Part shown: piece by piece, positions 33,512-43,603 of the stretch
Layout: every line of letters begins with the position of its first letter
How positions within the stretch are numbered: position 1 is the first letter of the stretch
Source of the DNA: DAONDQ01 sp035402645
GTDB lineage: Bacteria > Cloacimonadota > Cloacimonadia > Cloacimonadales > DAONDQ01
Length of the DNA stretch: 64,000 nt
Direction of reading: 5' to 3'
NCBI GenBank assembly: GCA_035402645.1
Contig: DAONDQ010000002.1
Location: forward strand, 1-64,000
Program-made: the position numbers and the translations under genes
The notes under the pieces: generated by a model
Databases searched by the model: none
What the model saw: only the letters and a program-made list of their open reading frames with translations
Told to the model about the DNA's origin: nothing

Positions 33512-34930
33512 TCAAATAAGTTCATGTCTCGAGGTATAGGGCAGCCTGCTTAATACTTCATCCGTGCAGCCTTGGATGAGTGCTATGTACGATTTGACTG
33601 CAATCTCCTTGAAATCCTCCGTTAAGTAACCCAACTTCACGACAATCACATCCATTTTCATATACTCAATTTCCAGGGCTTTGAACATTTCTGTATTCGT
33701 GAAGCCTATGTGCTTGGAAGTCAGGATCAGGCTGAATTGCTTCGTTTCAAAGAGAACCAGGTCGGATTTGAACAATCCGTAATCCGTGACTACTTTCCTG
33801 GGGATTCCCCATATTAAAGCTGGTTTGCAATACATGGTGTCGAATTTCCCGCCCACTTCGAGTTTGATTCTCCTGTTCAGATGCTTCCTGCATTTCTCAA
33901 CTGCCTTTGGGTCATAGATCCCTGCGACCAGCACTTTTTTACCTGCAGTTTCCTCTTTCAGTTCATTGGAGAGGAGGTGGATCATGGAGGTATTGTCTGC
34001 TGTAGAACCGGCAGTGGGATTATCTCCGGAATCTGAAACGAAAACAGGCTTGCAGGTATCTTTGAGTGCCAGTGTCAATGCTTCTTGGGCAGGATGGGAA
34101 GGGGAAGAGAAATTGAATTCATGCTTATGCTGAAGGAATTCATGAGCAATCCTGCCAGCGAAAGCCTGTGCCTTCTCACTGTTATTCCTTGTGACGACGA
34201 GTGCGGTCACACCGTTCTCAGCAGTGTCTGCCCACGGGTATCCAAGCAGGAGAGATGCTGCGCATACCTCTTCGTCCATCTCCATGTCCTGCAGCAATTG
34301 GATCAGTGATCTCATGGGTTCGCAGTCGGTTTCGGACTTCTCACCGGCGATCAGGCAGTCAACTTTGGAGGATCCCATGGTGAGATTCACCTGTCCCCTG
34401 AGTGCTATATCTGCCATTTGCGCAGTCTGCCATCCTGTTTCATAGGCATCAATGTGTGGTGCTGTCTTGAATCCTGTAAGGGCAGTGGCATAGCGGAGCA
34501 TTTCATCTGTGATCGTGGCATGCATATCCAATCCGCAGAATACGGGGATATTTGGATATTGATGATGAATATCACGAAGAAGGTCAGTCTCGGCAGACCC
34601 GATATTCTTCACGCGCATGGAACCGTGCAGGGCGAGGACGAAGGCATCGAATGGAGGCTCTTCTTCAAGGTAGCGGAAGAACTTCGCTTTCAAGTCCCTG
34701 TATAATCCTTCATCCACTTCACCATTGGGCACAGCCTTGGCAAAAACAAGAGGGATAAGTTGATATTGCGGGAGTTTCTCGAAATACTCGATAATGCCTT
34801 TTACTATCAAATATGAATTGCGATTTGGGAAAATTTCCTGTCTATCGAAGATAATAAAATCATCAATTCCTGTGATAATGGGGTTGAAGGTATCGGATTC
34901 ATGGAAGAATCCGCCGATGGCAATTCTCAT
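33512..34930 (-). CDS. M81-family metallopeptidase (MlrC-like)
   Basis: A 472-residue protein of the MlrC/DUF1485 family. The N-terminal domain has GGFFHESDTFNP, LALHGSMR, CGLDMHATIT and FKTAPHIDAYETG, which hold the metal-binding Asp, His and Glu residues. The C-terminal domain has FVSDSGDNPTAGSTADNTSM. MlrC hydrolyses linearised microcystin, but most family members are of unknown substrate, probably small peptides or lactams. There is no signal peptide. It overlaps cutC by four bases and is last in a three-gene operon. Confidence 0.88.
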   Translation of the reverse strand: MRIAIGGFFHESDTFNPIITGIDDFIIFDRQEIFPNRNSYLIVKGIIEYFEKLPQYQLIPLVFAKAVPNGEVDEGLYRDLKAKFFRYLEEEPPFDAFVLALHGSMRVKNIGSAETDLLRDIHHQYPNIPVFCGLDMHATITDEMLRYATALTGFKTAPHIDAYETGWQTAQMADIALRGQVNLTMGSSKVDCLIAGEKSETDCEPMRSLIQLLQDMEMDEEVCAASLLLGYPWADTAENGVTALVVTRNNSEKAQAFAGRIAHEFLQHKHEFNFSSPSHPAQEALTLALKDTCKPVFVSDSGDNPTAGSTADNTSMIHLLSNELKEETAGKKVLVAGIYDPKAVEKCRKHLNRRIKLEVGGKFDTMYCKPALIWGIPRKVVTDYGLFKSDLVLFETKQFSLILTSKHIGFTNTEMFKALEIEYMKMDVIVVKLGYLTEDFKEIAVKSYIALIQGCTDEVLSRLPYTSRHELI

Positions 34931-35670
34931 AAGCGAATCTGTTCCTTTATTTTTCTAATCTTATCGGTATCGGTACGGAGCAATTCGTATTCAGAATTGT
35001 TAGAATGCCCCATATGCAGATGCTGAGGGCGAAAGAGCATTCTTCCATTGATCGATTTCACGGCAGACATGTGGAACTCAGTTGCCTGTGTGATCTTGAG
35101 AATATCGAGGATATTGGTTTCATTGATTCCGGCACCCGGCATGATGATGATCCTGTCACCTGCCTGCTGTACAAGCTGCGCAATCAATTGCATTCCCTCC
35201 CAGGCTGAAGGTTTCTGCCCGGATGTAAGAATCCTGTTTGCACCGGAACTGATGATGGCTTCCAAGGCGACAGTCGGATTGGATGTCATATCGAAGGCAC
35301 GATGAAAGGTAACGCTCATGGGACGGGAAAGTTCCACCAATTCAGTGGTTCTTTCTGTATCGACACCGCCGTCAGGCTTCAGGATACCAAAAACTACTCC
35401 GTCAGCTCCAGCTTCCCTGGTGAGTCGGATATCGGTTTTCATGATCTCGAACTCTTCTTCAGAATAGCAGAAATCACCGGCTCTGGGGCGAATGATGATA
35501 TAAATCGGAATGTGAAGGTGTTTCCTGACTTGCTGAATCATACCGAGAGAAGGCGTGGTGCCACCCTCAGATAGGTTGGTACATAGTTCAATGCGGTCAG
35601 CCCCTGCCTTTTCTGCAATGATGGCAGATTCGACTGAATCAAGGCTGATTTCAAGAAGTATGGGATGCAT
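34927..35670 (-). CDS. cutC: CutC-family TIM-barrel protein
   Basis: A 247-residue TIM-barrel protein with CutC signatures: LEISLDSVESAIIAEKAGAD, RIELCTNLSEGGTTPS, RPRAGDFCYSEEE, VTFHRAFDM and RILTSGQKPSAWEG. It was named for copper homeostasis in E. coli, but that role is disputed and the fold suggests an enzyme. It overlaps the ATP-grasp gene by 20 bases and mlrC by four, so the trio is tightly coupled. The context with a peptidase and a ligase-like protein argues for a metabolic role rather than copper handling (inference). Confidence 0.92.
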   Translation of the reverse strand: MHPILLEISLDSVESAIIAEKAGADRIELCTNLSEGGTTPSLGMIQQVRKHLHIPIYIIIRPRAGDFCYSEEEFEIMKTDIRLTREAGADGVVFGILKPDGGVDTERTTELVELSRPMSVTFHRAFDMTSNPTVALEAIISSGANRILTSGQKPSAWEGMQLIAQLVQQAGDRIIIMPGAGINETNILDILKITQATEFHMSAVKSINGRMLFRPQHLHMGHSNNSEYELLRTDTDKIRKIKEQIRL

Positions 35671-36733
35671 ATTGGCTTATCTTTGCTTTGAGTCCACCAT
35701 CCATTGCCTGTACGATGTTCATGCCAGGCTTTTCGTTTGCTTCCACGATGATGGGACCTTCATCTGTGATGGCGACATCCCAGCCGACCAGGAAGTTGAA
35801 GAACAGAAGCCTGTGTGCTTTCGTACAGAGTTCAATTGCATCCTTCATATAGGGAATGGAGTAACCTTCAAATGGGATATGGCTGTCAGGATGTTCCAGC
35901 GCTATGCTTTTATCCGGGATGGAAAGATTGTAATAACCGTATTTCTTCAGGCATTGTTTCTCGACATCGATTCCGACATAGATGGAGCCTTTGCTCCAGG
36001 AATCAGTGGTCTGGTTGCCTGTTGCTAGGGCTTGGAAACCTGTAAGATAAACCGGTTCATCGCCATCGAGGATCGTGACAATGCGCGTGGTATTCAAGGC
36101 TGTGCTGTTTATTTTGCGAATCGCTTCATGTGATTTCATGCGTGGCTGAACGAGCCAGATACCGCTTTTCAGTTTATTATTCAATTCATTTGATGAACAG
36201 GCTGTGTTATTGATGTTCATGCCTTTTTCATTCATGGTCAAGGCAAGGACTCCTTCTCCCGCTTCCAAGGTCAGGTTTTTCAGGATGATGTCCTGGTATT
36301 TGTCTGTAAGCGCATTGAGGTCTTGAAGCTGATTGTCTCTGTCTATGAACTTTCCCTTTGCAATGATGCCGAGGTGAGGGATGCAGGGAATGTTGTTGGC
36401 TTGCAGGAAGGAGTTGGCTACGAATTTGTCCTTTGTCAGGATATCATAATTCAGATCATGCTTTCCGTATCGCTTCACCAGTTTGGTTTCGGTCTTGTGT
36501 TTGATGTCCAGGTATTCACGGGTGCCAATAAAATCAGACTGACTCGTTCCCGCTTCATTCAAACCATACGCATAATACATAGTATTCAGGTCATTACCTG
36601 CAAAGACCCATTGGTTCAATTCATTGAATATGTTGGCTGGTTTCTTAGTGAGTTTTCCGAGATAGAATTTATTCTTTCCCGTCATGAATCGGTATATCTG
36701 ATATTGAATATAGAGAAAGCGTTTCAGAGTCAT
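35651..36733 (-). CDS. Sugar-transfer-associated ATP-grasp protein
   Basis: A 360-residue protein. The N-terminal ~85 residues are basic and form a family-specific cap. The ATP-grasp region begins near DKFVANSFLQANNIPCIPHL and ends with GWDVAITDEGPIIVEANEKP, which holds the metal-binding Glu and Asn. LKNLTLEAGEGVL is the nucleotide loop. This matches the ATPgrasp_ST family often found near polysaccharide or cell-envelope loci, but its substrate is unknown. It is the first gene of the operon with cutC and the M81 peptidase. Confidence 0.78.
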   Translation of the reverse strand: MTLKRFLYIQYQIYRFMTGKNKFYLGKLTKKPANIFNELNQWVFAGNDLNTMYYAYGLNEAGTSQSDFIGTREYLDIKHKTETKLVKRYGKHDLNYDILTKDKFVANSFLQANNIPCIPHLGIIAKGKFIDRDNQLQDLNALTDKYQDIILKNLTLEAGEGVLALTMNEKGMNINNTACSSNELNNKLKSGIWLVQPRMKSHEAIRKINSTALNTTRIVTILDGDEPVYLTGFQALATGNQTTDSWSKGSIYVGIDVEKQCLKKYGYYNLSIPDKSIALEHPDSHIPFEGYSIPYMKDAIELCTKAHRLLFFNFLVGWDVAITDEGPIIVEANEKPGMNIVQAMDGGLKAKISQYASHTS

Positions 36734-36806
36734 GAGCTTTCACCTCTTTTTTCACAATCGATATACTGATGCATATTGAATGGACGATTGTGTCAATGCT
36801 TTTCTA

Positions 36807-36846
36807 TTCCTGTTCCCTGTTCCCTGTTCCCTGTTCCCTGTTCCCT
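36807..36846. repeat. 7-nt tandem repeat (TTCCCTG)
   Basis: About five and a half consecutive copies of TTCCCTG, the first lacking one C. This is a simple heptanucleotide array in the spacer between the ATP-grasp operon and the secreted paralogs. Confidence 0.9.
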
Positions 36847-36906
36847 TCTTCTCTGCAACTCTTAGTTTTTAGTTCTTACTTCTTAACTTTCTGCTTTAAT
36901 TACCTT

Positions 36907-36979
36907 ATATATACATGGTCTAAAAGACTACGTAGCACTGTCTGAAAGACAGCGTTCCTCTGCAACTCTTAGTTCTTAG
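36907..36979. repeat. Downstream spacer repeat of secreted paralog 1
   Basis: Two small hairpins, GGTCTAAAAGAC and CTGTCTGAAAGACAG, followed by GTTCCTCTGCAACTCTTAG. It is nearly identical to 40057-40129, at the same distance from the stop codon of the next paralog. Confidence 0.85.
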
Positions 36980-37005
36980 TTTTTAGTTTTTAATTTTTAA
37001 TTCCC

Positions 37006-40000
37006 CTACTTCACCAACACCATTTTCTTCATGATGGTTTTATCTCCAGTTGTCAGGCGATAGAAATAGACTCCTGAAGAAACAGATTTGTCATGGTTGT
37101 CCGTACCGTACCAGGTGATCTCATGATTGCCTGCAGTTTGCCAATCATTTAGCAGAGTCCTGACCTTCTGACCCTTTATATTGTATATTTCCATTCTAAC
37201 CTGTCCATTTGCAGGAAGGGAATATCGGATTGTTGTTTCAGGATTAAAGGGATTGGGGTAGTTCTGTGACAAAGAGAACATAGTGGCAGCTGCATTCGGG
37301 TCATGTGTTCCAACAGTGTCATTGCTTAGTTTCTGCAGAAACAATCCAACCTTGTCGTTATTCCATATCGTATTGTGATAAGGATCAGATCTTTTGAATG
37401 CATATTCATTCCAAGCAATATAGGCATTATTTTGGTCTGAAGTAACAGCTAAGTTTGAGGCATAGTTCACAGGATTACTCAATAATGTACCGGCGGGATG
37501 GCCTACCTGACTGCCAAACTGATCGACATACTGATAGGTTATATGAGCAATTTCATCTTCAATATGATTCATGGCAACCAGTTGACCACCATTTAGGAAT
37601 CCGCAAACCTGAAAGTCTTCAAAAGTAACATTTGTATTTGTAGTATTTATCACTGTTGTATCTGCAATCATAGGAGTGCTATCGAAATTATATTTGGAGT
37701 ACATTAGTTTCTCTGGAGAACCATCTAAAGACCAGAGGTATGTTATTCCCCAATCATCCATAGTCTGGTTGTGCATGAGTGCGGAATCAGAAATCAATAG
37801 TCCATTGCTATCCCACAACAGCTGACCTTGGGGAGAAATTTTCTGGGCAAAAAGCTTTCCCTGTTCACGAGAAGCAAACCATGAGATAAACATACCCTGG
37901 TCATTTGATTGGATGATAGGATCAGATTCATCGTTAAAACTATTGGGATAATCATCTATTCTACGACCATACTCAGGCCATCCTGCTTCAGGTATGCCTT
38001 CAGGTGATATCATTTGAGCCTTGAGAAGACTCGAGTTGCCTTCAGATTGTTTTATTACCAAATATCTTCCTGATATTCCTATTACCGAATTGTAAACATT
38101 CATAATATTTGGATTCGTAATAAAAACACCGTTTTCACCCCATTGTTTTTGTCCATTCACAATTTTCTGGCACGCTGCAGCAATACGATGATCTTGTTGA
38201 ATTAACTTAGACCAGCCTACATAAAAAGCACCATTATCATAAGAAATATAAGGATTTGTTTGAAATGAATAATCTGAACCGGATACTTGCAGGCCCTGTT
38301 CACCCCAGAGGGTATTTCCATCAGCATCGATCAATTGGGCATAGATTTTGTGTGTATCGCCGACCGAATGATTCCAGGCTATTGCAACCTGATCATTATC
38401 ACCCAAAGTGATTGAAAAGTTAGTAGCGTAAGCATTATAATCCGCTATTAGTTTTCTGCCATTTTCTTCCAGGAGGCAAATTCCATCATCATTGACAATT
38501 TGATAATATAGCTGTTGAGGTTCAGAAAAACGCCCATCATTCCAAATAAGAATTGTATCATTGCTTCTGTGAATGATCTTTGGACTTGCATAAATAATAT
38601 CTCCACATATTTCCATGATAACATTCTTTCCATTTGCTTCCAGTTGAGCGGTTCCATCAATATTATATAATTGCGTTGAAATACCTTGTTCACCATTACA
38701 TTGATCCTGCCATGTGAAGCAAATAAGATTATTTGATTGCGAAGCTTTTAGCGGTTTGTTATAATCGGAATGATTACTAACGATCATACCTGTGTTGCCC
38801 CATAACCCCGATCCGGCAGAATCAATATGCTGAGCAACTATATTATTGGGAAAGGAAGTATCCTGCCATAAGATACAGATACCGCCATTTTGATCATGTG
38901 TAAGACTATATGCATGATCGCCTTTGTTTCCAATACCTTGATCAATCCACATGCTTCCCCATAAAGGTACGCCTTCAGAGGATAAAAGCTGGATATGAAT
39001 AAGGTGTGCATCTGTGTAAAGTTGTTCAATTGCCCACGAAATTGCTATTTTATTATCGGATGTAATTTCGCATTTGACTTCATTCAAATCCGAAAAATCA
39101 TTTGTTATGAATAGGGCTGTTGGAGCTTGCCATAATGGAGCGCCATCATTTCCAATTTTTTGAGAAGCTACATTATATGATGAACCTTCTATATATTGCC
39201 AGGTACAGATAAATGAGTTGTTATCATATTTAACAAAGGATTCCAATTTTATATCATTCGTGCCCTGTTGGCTAAATACATTCGTTTCCTGAATAGATAC
39301 ACCCGTATTATTATATCTGATCACTGAAATTAATTGGGTATCATCAATCCTATTTTTGTAACCGAGAAGAAAACCGCCTCCAGAATCATTAATCGCTATG
39401 CTATTCACAGTTGGCATGGGTGAAAGGGCAATACCATCATCCTGCCATTGAGTGGTTCCCAAAGAATTTACCAATTGCCCATATGCATAATATTCTCCAC
39501 CTCTTGTATCTTCCCATATGAAATAGCATGATCCCTCTGAACCTGCAATTAATTGTATGTTATTTTTATATTTTTGATTCGAACAAATTGTAATTCCTTC
39601 CTGACCCCATAATCTAGAACCACTTTCATTGATTGCATTCGCACATAGTAGTGAATAGTCATTTTCCGAAAAGTTGGTTGAATAATCATTCCAACAGATG
39701 ACATACGTCTCCGAAGTTGTACGTATTATTCGGGGCTGTTCCTGGCTTCCTGAACGATTAGATATGACAACCGGTTGTTGCCAAACAGGTGAGCCTTGAA
39801 GTGTAAACTTCTGCGCATAAATGTCCCTGGTACCGGAACTAATATCCGACCACACATATATAATTTTACCATCCGGAGTATCAGCGGAAGAACCTAACCA
39901 TTCGATCTCTCCTCCCTTACGAACTTGTGTCGGAGTATCCCAAACTGGAGCGGCAAAAATAAAAAATGTAGTTGTGCAAAGTATCACTAAAAGTAGAATG

Positions 40001-40008
40001 TGTTTCAT
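37006..40008 (-). CDS. Large secreted beta-repeat protein with sorting domain, paralog 1
   Basis: A 1000-residue exported protein with signal peptide MKHILLLVILCTTTFFIFAA. It is built of degenerate repeats with WxD-R/S-G-xxDIYAQ and IxWND motifs (for example WSDISSGTRDIYAQ, WEDTRGGEYYAYGQ, WNDGRFSEPQQLYYQ), consistent with beta-propeller blades. The C-terminal ~85 residues (QNYPNPFNPETTIRYSLP, YNIKGQKVRTLL, SSGVYFYRL, KKMVLVK) are the type-IX-like sorting module. It is a paralog of the next gene. It may be a surface-exposed binding or structural protein; no catalytic motif is seen. Confidence 0.85.
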   Translation of the reverse strand: MKHILLLVILCTTTFFIFAAPVWDTPTQVRKGGEIEWLGSSADTPDGKIIYVWSDISSGTRDIYAQKFTLQGSPVWQQPVVISNRSGSQEQPRIIRTTSETYVICWNDYSTNFSENDYSLLCANAINESGSRLWGQEGITICSNQKYKNNIQLIAGSEGSCYFIWEDTRGGEYYAYGQLVNSLGTTQWQDDGIALSPMPTVNSIAINDSGGGFLLGYKNRIDDTQLISVIRYNNTGVSIQETNVFSQQGTNDIKLESFVKYDNNSFICTWQYIEGSSYNVASQKIGNDGAPLWQAPTALFITNDFSDLNEVKCEITSDNKIAISWAIEQLYTDAHLIHIQLLSSEGVPLWGSMWIDQGIGNKGDHAYSLTHDQNGGICILWQDTSFPNNIVAQHIDSAGSGLWGNTGMIVSNHSDYNKPLKASQSNNLICFTWQDQCNGEQGISTQLYNIDGTAQLEANGKNVIMEICGDIIYASPKIIHRSNDTILIWNDGRFSEPQQLYYQIVNDDGICLLEENGRKLIADYNAYATNFSITLGDNDQVAIAWNHSVGDTHKIYAQLIDADGNTLWGEQGLQVSGSDYSFQTNPYISYDNGAFYVGWSKLIQQDHRIAAACQKIVNGQKQWGENGVFITNPNIMNVYNSVIGISGRYLVIKQSEGNSSLLKAQMISPEGIPEAGWPEYGRRIDDYPNSFNDESDPIIQSNDQGMFISWFASREQGKLFAQKISPQGQLLWDSNGLLISDSALMHNQTMDDWGITYLWSLDGSPEKLMYSKYNFDSTPMIADTTVINTTNTNVTFEDFQVCGFLNGGQLVAMNHIEDEIAHITYQYVDQFGSQVGHPAGTLLSNPVNYASNLAVTSDQNNAYIAWNEYAFKRSDPYHNTIWNNDKVGLFLQKLSNDTVGTHDPNAAATMFSLSQNYPNPFNPETTIRYSLPANGQVRMEIYNIKGQKVRTLLNDWQTAGNHEITWYGTDNHDKSVSSGVYFYRLTTGDKTIMKKMVLVK

Positions 40009-40056
40009 GACTTCCTCCCTATTTACGTCTTTAAGGTGGGGTATTCTATTGATGAA

Positions 40057-40129
40057 ATATATACATGGTCTAAAAGACCACGTAGCACTGTCTGAAAGAC
40101 AGCGTTCCTCTGCAACTCTTAGTTCTTGG
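40057..40129. repeat. Downstream spacer repeat of secreted paralog 2
   Basis: The same 73-base block as 36907-36979 with a few changes. Its position 28 bases from the stop codon, against 27 for the other paralog, shows that the duplication included the 3' flank. Confidence 0.85.
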
Positions 40130-40156
40130 TTATTAGTTTTTAGTTCTTCTCTCCCC

Positions 40157-43100
40157 CTACTTCACCATCACCATTTTCTTCATGATGGTTTTATTTCCAG
40201 TTGTCAGGCGATAGAAATAGACTCCTGAAGAAACAGATTTGTCATGATCGTCCGTACCATACCAGGTGATCTCATGGTTGCCTGCAGTTTGTCTATCATC
40301 CAGCAGTGTCCTGACCTTCTGTCCTTTCACGTTATAGATATCAAGTTTCACATTTGCCTGTACAGGTAATGTGTATTTAATGGTTGTTTCAGGATTGAAG
40401 GGATTGGGGTAGTTCTGTGACAAAGAGAACAATGTTGCAGGTGTAGTCGGATCATGTGTTCCAACAGTCTCATTGTTCAGTTTTTGAAGGTAAAGACCTT
40501 TTATGTCTGAATTACTGGTACTTTGATTATCGAGCCTGTTGGCATATTCTGCCCAGGCAATATATGCATTCTCACCATGTGAGACAATGTTGGATGAACG
40601 TATGAACGGGAAGGGTGTGTGAATCAAAGAACCATTTGCAGAACCGATAAGGATGCCATTGTCAGCCATATACAGATTGTGCAGAATGGATTCACCGCTG
40701 TTCGTGACAACTGTGAACAGGTAACCGCCATTATCAAATCTGCACCCGCTGAGATCATCGAAATAACTGACATTGGGTGTGCCCAAGAAAGGTGTATTAT
40801 CAGCTATCATGGTTCCAGCATGATCGTATATCTTGCTCAGCAGTCCTGAAGCGGGTTGTGACTCGATACTCCAGCAGAACAGGATTTGATTATCTGATAG
40901 GATTTGAAGACGCTGGAAGAGTTCTGTGCTCTGGTCAAAGACCACAATGCTATTCGGATTCCACATGACCTGTCCGTTTGCGGAGATTTTCTGTGCATAT
41001 AGCTGATAACTTACAGCACTCCTGTTATCCAGCCACGAGAGGTAAACACCTTCTTCATCAGATGAGATCAGAGGTTCGTATTGTGAGTTGTAAGCTTCAT
41101 AATCATCCACATTCCTACCGTACTGAGGCCATCCAGGAGCAGCAATGCCTTCAGGTGTCAGGTGCTGCACTTTCAAACGCATGCCCGAATCATCATATTC
41201 GGTCCAAGTAAAGTACCTGCCTGAACTAACCATGTTTACTTCATAAACCCACCGATCCGGATCGGATATATGAACACAATCGGCAGACCACTGCAACTGA
41301 CCGTTCACAACCTTCTGCCCCATGATGGCGCTATTCGGGTCATCCTTGTTATCGAATCTGATCCAGGCAAAGTAATAGGCACCGTCTTGATACGTGATAC
41401 AAGGCATGATTTGCGAGATGGATTGAGGTCCGGATATATTCAGTCCATTCTCGCCCCAGAGCGGGTTACCCTGTGCATCGATCAACTGGGCTCTAAGACT
41501 GAATTCCGGGTTGGCATTCACTTCCCAGGCAATTGCCACTTCGTCGTTTTCTCCAAGGCATACGGTGTAATGCGATTCATAAGGGCTTAGATAAGCATTC
41601 AGCGATCTTCCGTTCACTTCCAAAAGGGGAACACCTTCTTCATTGATGATCTGGTAATAAATACAATTACGATCATTGAAACGCTTGTCCTGCCAGAAAA
41701 CGATGGTATCATTACTTCTATGGAGAGTTTTTACGGATGTAAAATCTATCGAATTGGATATACCATATATGATGGATTTTCCTCCATTGTCGAGTTGTGC
41801 AGTTCCGTTTACGTTATAAAGCTGAGAATATATACCTGCATTCCCGTTCCTGAAATCCCACCAGGAGATATGGAGCGAATTACCATTCACCAGCAGGTTG
41901 AAATCCGTATCGTATTTGGCATATTCGGTTGTCAGGACTCCCTGCTCCCCAAACATCATGGAGTTATCAGCCCCGATATGAAAGGCATGAATGCTCGTTA
42001 TGAGCGGATCTTCCATGGACTGGTAACGATAGGCTATATAACAGCCGCCATTCATATCGCTCACCAGGGTATAGGGCAGAGTCCTGTTGCAAATAATGGA
42101 TAGCGGGAGTGTTATTGGACTTCCATCCAAGGTTCCATCACCGTTGCATTTCTGGAACATCAGGTTCTTTTCATACGTGATGTCATCAACAACTTCCCAC
42201 GTGACGTCGATCTTGTTATCGAGTGTCACTGCGCATTGGGAGTTCAATACATGCTTTCCAGTAATATATGTGTCAGGGATAAGAGGTTCATCCCAGTATG
42301 TATGAGCGCTGCTGTCGATTCTTTGCATACTGATATGGTTTTCATCTCCATCATAGTAGTTCCAAGTATAGATATAGGAAGCGGCAAGATAAGGTTTGAG
42401 AGATGTGAGTGTGACCTTGCTGTGTCCGGGATCGATCTGCAGGGGAATATCCCACGACATATTCCCGTAATCGTTATAGTGATTGATAAATGAATAGACA
42501 TTGCCACCGTGCTTATAGTTGTAACCCATCATGAATCCGTTGTAGGTATCATTGACTACCAGGGCATTGGTATCATCATAAGGCATGAATGTAAGCTGTT
42601 TCCCTTCGGTAGTCCATTGCTGCGCCCCTAATGAATTCAGGCATTGCCCGTATATATCGAGATTGTTGTTGCGGTAATCTTCCCAGAAGATATAGACACG
42701 ACCATTATTGCCCGCTACCAGTTTCAAATCATATTTATAGTTCACTGATGAATTCACCAGCTTCTTACCGGTTTGCCAAATCACGGTTCCGTTCAGATTG
42801 ATTCTCTGCGCATAGATATTTCCGTAGGAATTCTCGGAATAATCGATCCAGCAAATGACCAGTTCAAAGGTGCTCGCCCTGACAATGCACGGGAATTGCT
42901 GATTTCCACCACCATTATCCAGTGCCAGTGGCTCGAGCCATAAAGGATTTCCCTGCTTGCTGAATTCCTGGCAATAAACCATCCTCGAACCGGTATGCAT
43001 ATCTGACCAGGTGTAGATGACATTGCCGTCATTGGTTTCAGCAGCATTACCCTTCCATTGGATGTCATCACCATGCCGGATGCATGTGGGTGTATTCCAT

Positions 43101-43165
43101 ACTTCTGATGCGGAAAGTGAAATGATGAATGTGAAAATAGCGAAACAAAGGACAACAAATCTCAT
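40157..43165 (-). CDS. Large secreted beta-repeat protein with sorting domain, paralog 2
   Basis: A 1002-residue paralog of the preceding gene. ATG 43165 is chosen because GGAGG lies just upstream and a signal peptide follows (MRFVVLCFAIFTFIISLSA). An upstream in-frame ATG would bury it. The repeats are alike (WSDMHTGSRMVYCQ, WEDYRNNNLDIYGQ, WWDFRNGNAGIYSQ). The C-terminal sorting module is almost identical to that of paralog 1 at DNA level, while the body has diverged. It is probably exported and surface-attached like its partner. The function is unknown. Confidence 0.85.
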   Translation of the reverse strand: MRFVVLCFAIFTFIISLSASEVWNTPTCIRHGDDIQWKGNAAETNDGNVIYTWSDMHTGSRMVYCQEFSKQGNPLWLEPLALDNGGGNQQFPCIVRASTFELVICWIDYSENSYGNIYAQRINLNGTVIWQTGKKLVNSSVNYKYDLKLVAGNNGRVYIFWEDYRNNNLDIYGQCLNSLGAQQWTTEGKQLTFMPYDDTNALVVNDTYNGFMMGYNYKHGGNVYSFINHYNDYGNMSWDIPLQIDPGHSKVTLTSLKPYLAASYIYTWNYYDGDENHISMQRIDSSAHTYWDEPLIPDTYITGKHVLNSQCAVTLDNKIDVTWEVVDDITYEKNLMFQKCNGDGTLDGSPITLPLSIICNRTLPYTLVSDMNGGCYIAYRYQSMEDPLITSIHAFHIGADNSMMFGEQGVLTTEYAKYDTDFNLLVNGNSLHISWWDFRNGNAGIYSQLYNVNGTAQLDNGGKSIIYGISNSIDFTSVKTLHRSNDTIVFWQDKRFNDRNCIYYQIINEEGVPLLEVNGRSLNAYLSPYESHYTVCLGENDEVAIAWEVNANPEFSLRAQLIDAQGNPLWGENGLNISGPQSISQIMPCITYQDGAYYFAWIRFDNKDDPNSAIMGQKVVNGQLQWSADCVHISDPDRWVYEVNMVSSGRYFTWTEYDDSGMRLKVQHLTPEGIAAPGWPQYGRNVDDYEAYNSQYEPLISSDEEGVYLSWLDNRSAVSYQLYAQKISANGQVMWNPNSIVVFDQSTELFQRLQILSDNQILFCWSIESQPASGLLSKIYDHAGTMIADNTPFLGTPNVSYFDDLSGCRFDNGGYLFTVVTNSGESILHNLYMADNGILIGSANGSLIHTPFPFIRSSNIVSHGENAYIAWAEYANRLDNQSTSNSDIKGLYLQKLNNETVGTHDPTTPATLFSLSQNYPNPFNPETTIKYTLPVQANVKLDIYNVKGQKVRTLLDDRQTAGNHEITWYGTDDHDKSVSSGVYFYRLTTGNKTIMKKMVMVK

Positions 43166-43317
43166 AATAGCCTCCGTACAGATCGTGAATTTCCAAACAT
43201 ATTTATTCATGTAATAAATGTTCCTTATTCATATGAAAGTTGAAATATGGTTGTAAAGGTTGAAGATATTCATTAGAAATTCAATATGGCAAAACGGGAC
43301 GACCGGAATGGTGCCCT

Positions 43318-43603
43318 TGGAACACCTCACCAGTGAGGTGGTTTGATGCACCCCGTGCATCATAAAAGAATGGGCGGACATAACGATTTATATGAATAAC
43401 CATAGACATTCCCATGGTTATCCAATGGAAAAGCAATGGCAATCCTATGGCATTCCAATCTCGAGGGATTGGAAAGAGATTGGTATGGGATTGGAATCCC
43501 ATTGGAAAGGGATTGGTATCTTTAATGATATTCTTTGAAATGCGATAAAACACTCTTGGAACGCCTCACCCCGTGAGGTGGTTTGATGCACTCTGTGCAT
43601 CAT
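43318..43603. repeat. Two direct copies of a double-hairpin repeat
   Basis: Copies at 43318-43363 and 43557-43603 both read TTGGAAC, then the hairpin CCTCAC/GTGAGG, GTGGTTTGATGCAC and GTGCATCAT (a second hairpin TGATGCAC/GTGCATCA). The 190 bases between them include the 11-nt array. A hairpin AGCAGGA/TCCTGCT follows at 43681-43700. The gene-free stretch 43166-43821 otherwise holds nothing I can assign. Confidence 0.8.
43468..43520. repeat. 11-nt phased ATTGG array
   Basis: ATTGG starts at 43468, 43479, 43490, 43501 and 43512, an exact 11-base period over five units (ATTGG followed by AAAGAG, TATGGG, AATCCC, AAAGGG, TATC). Confidence 0.9.
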
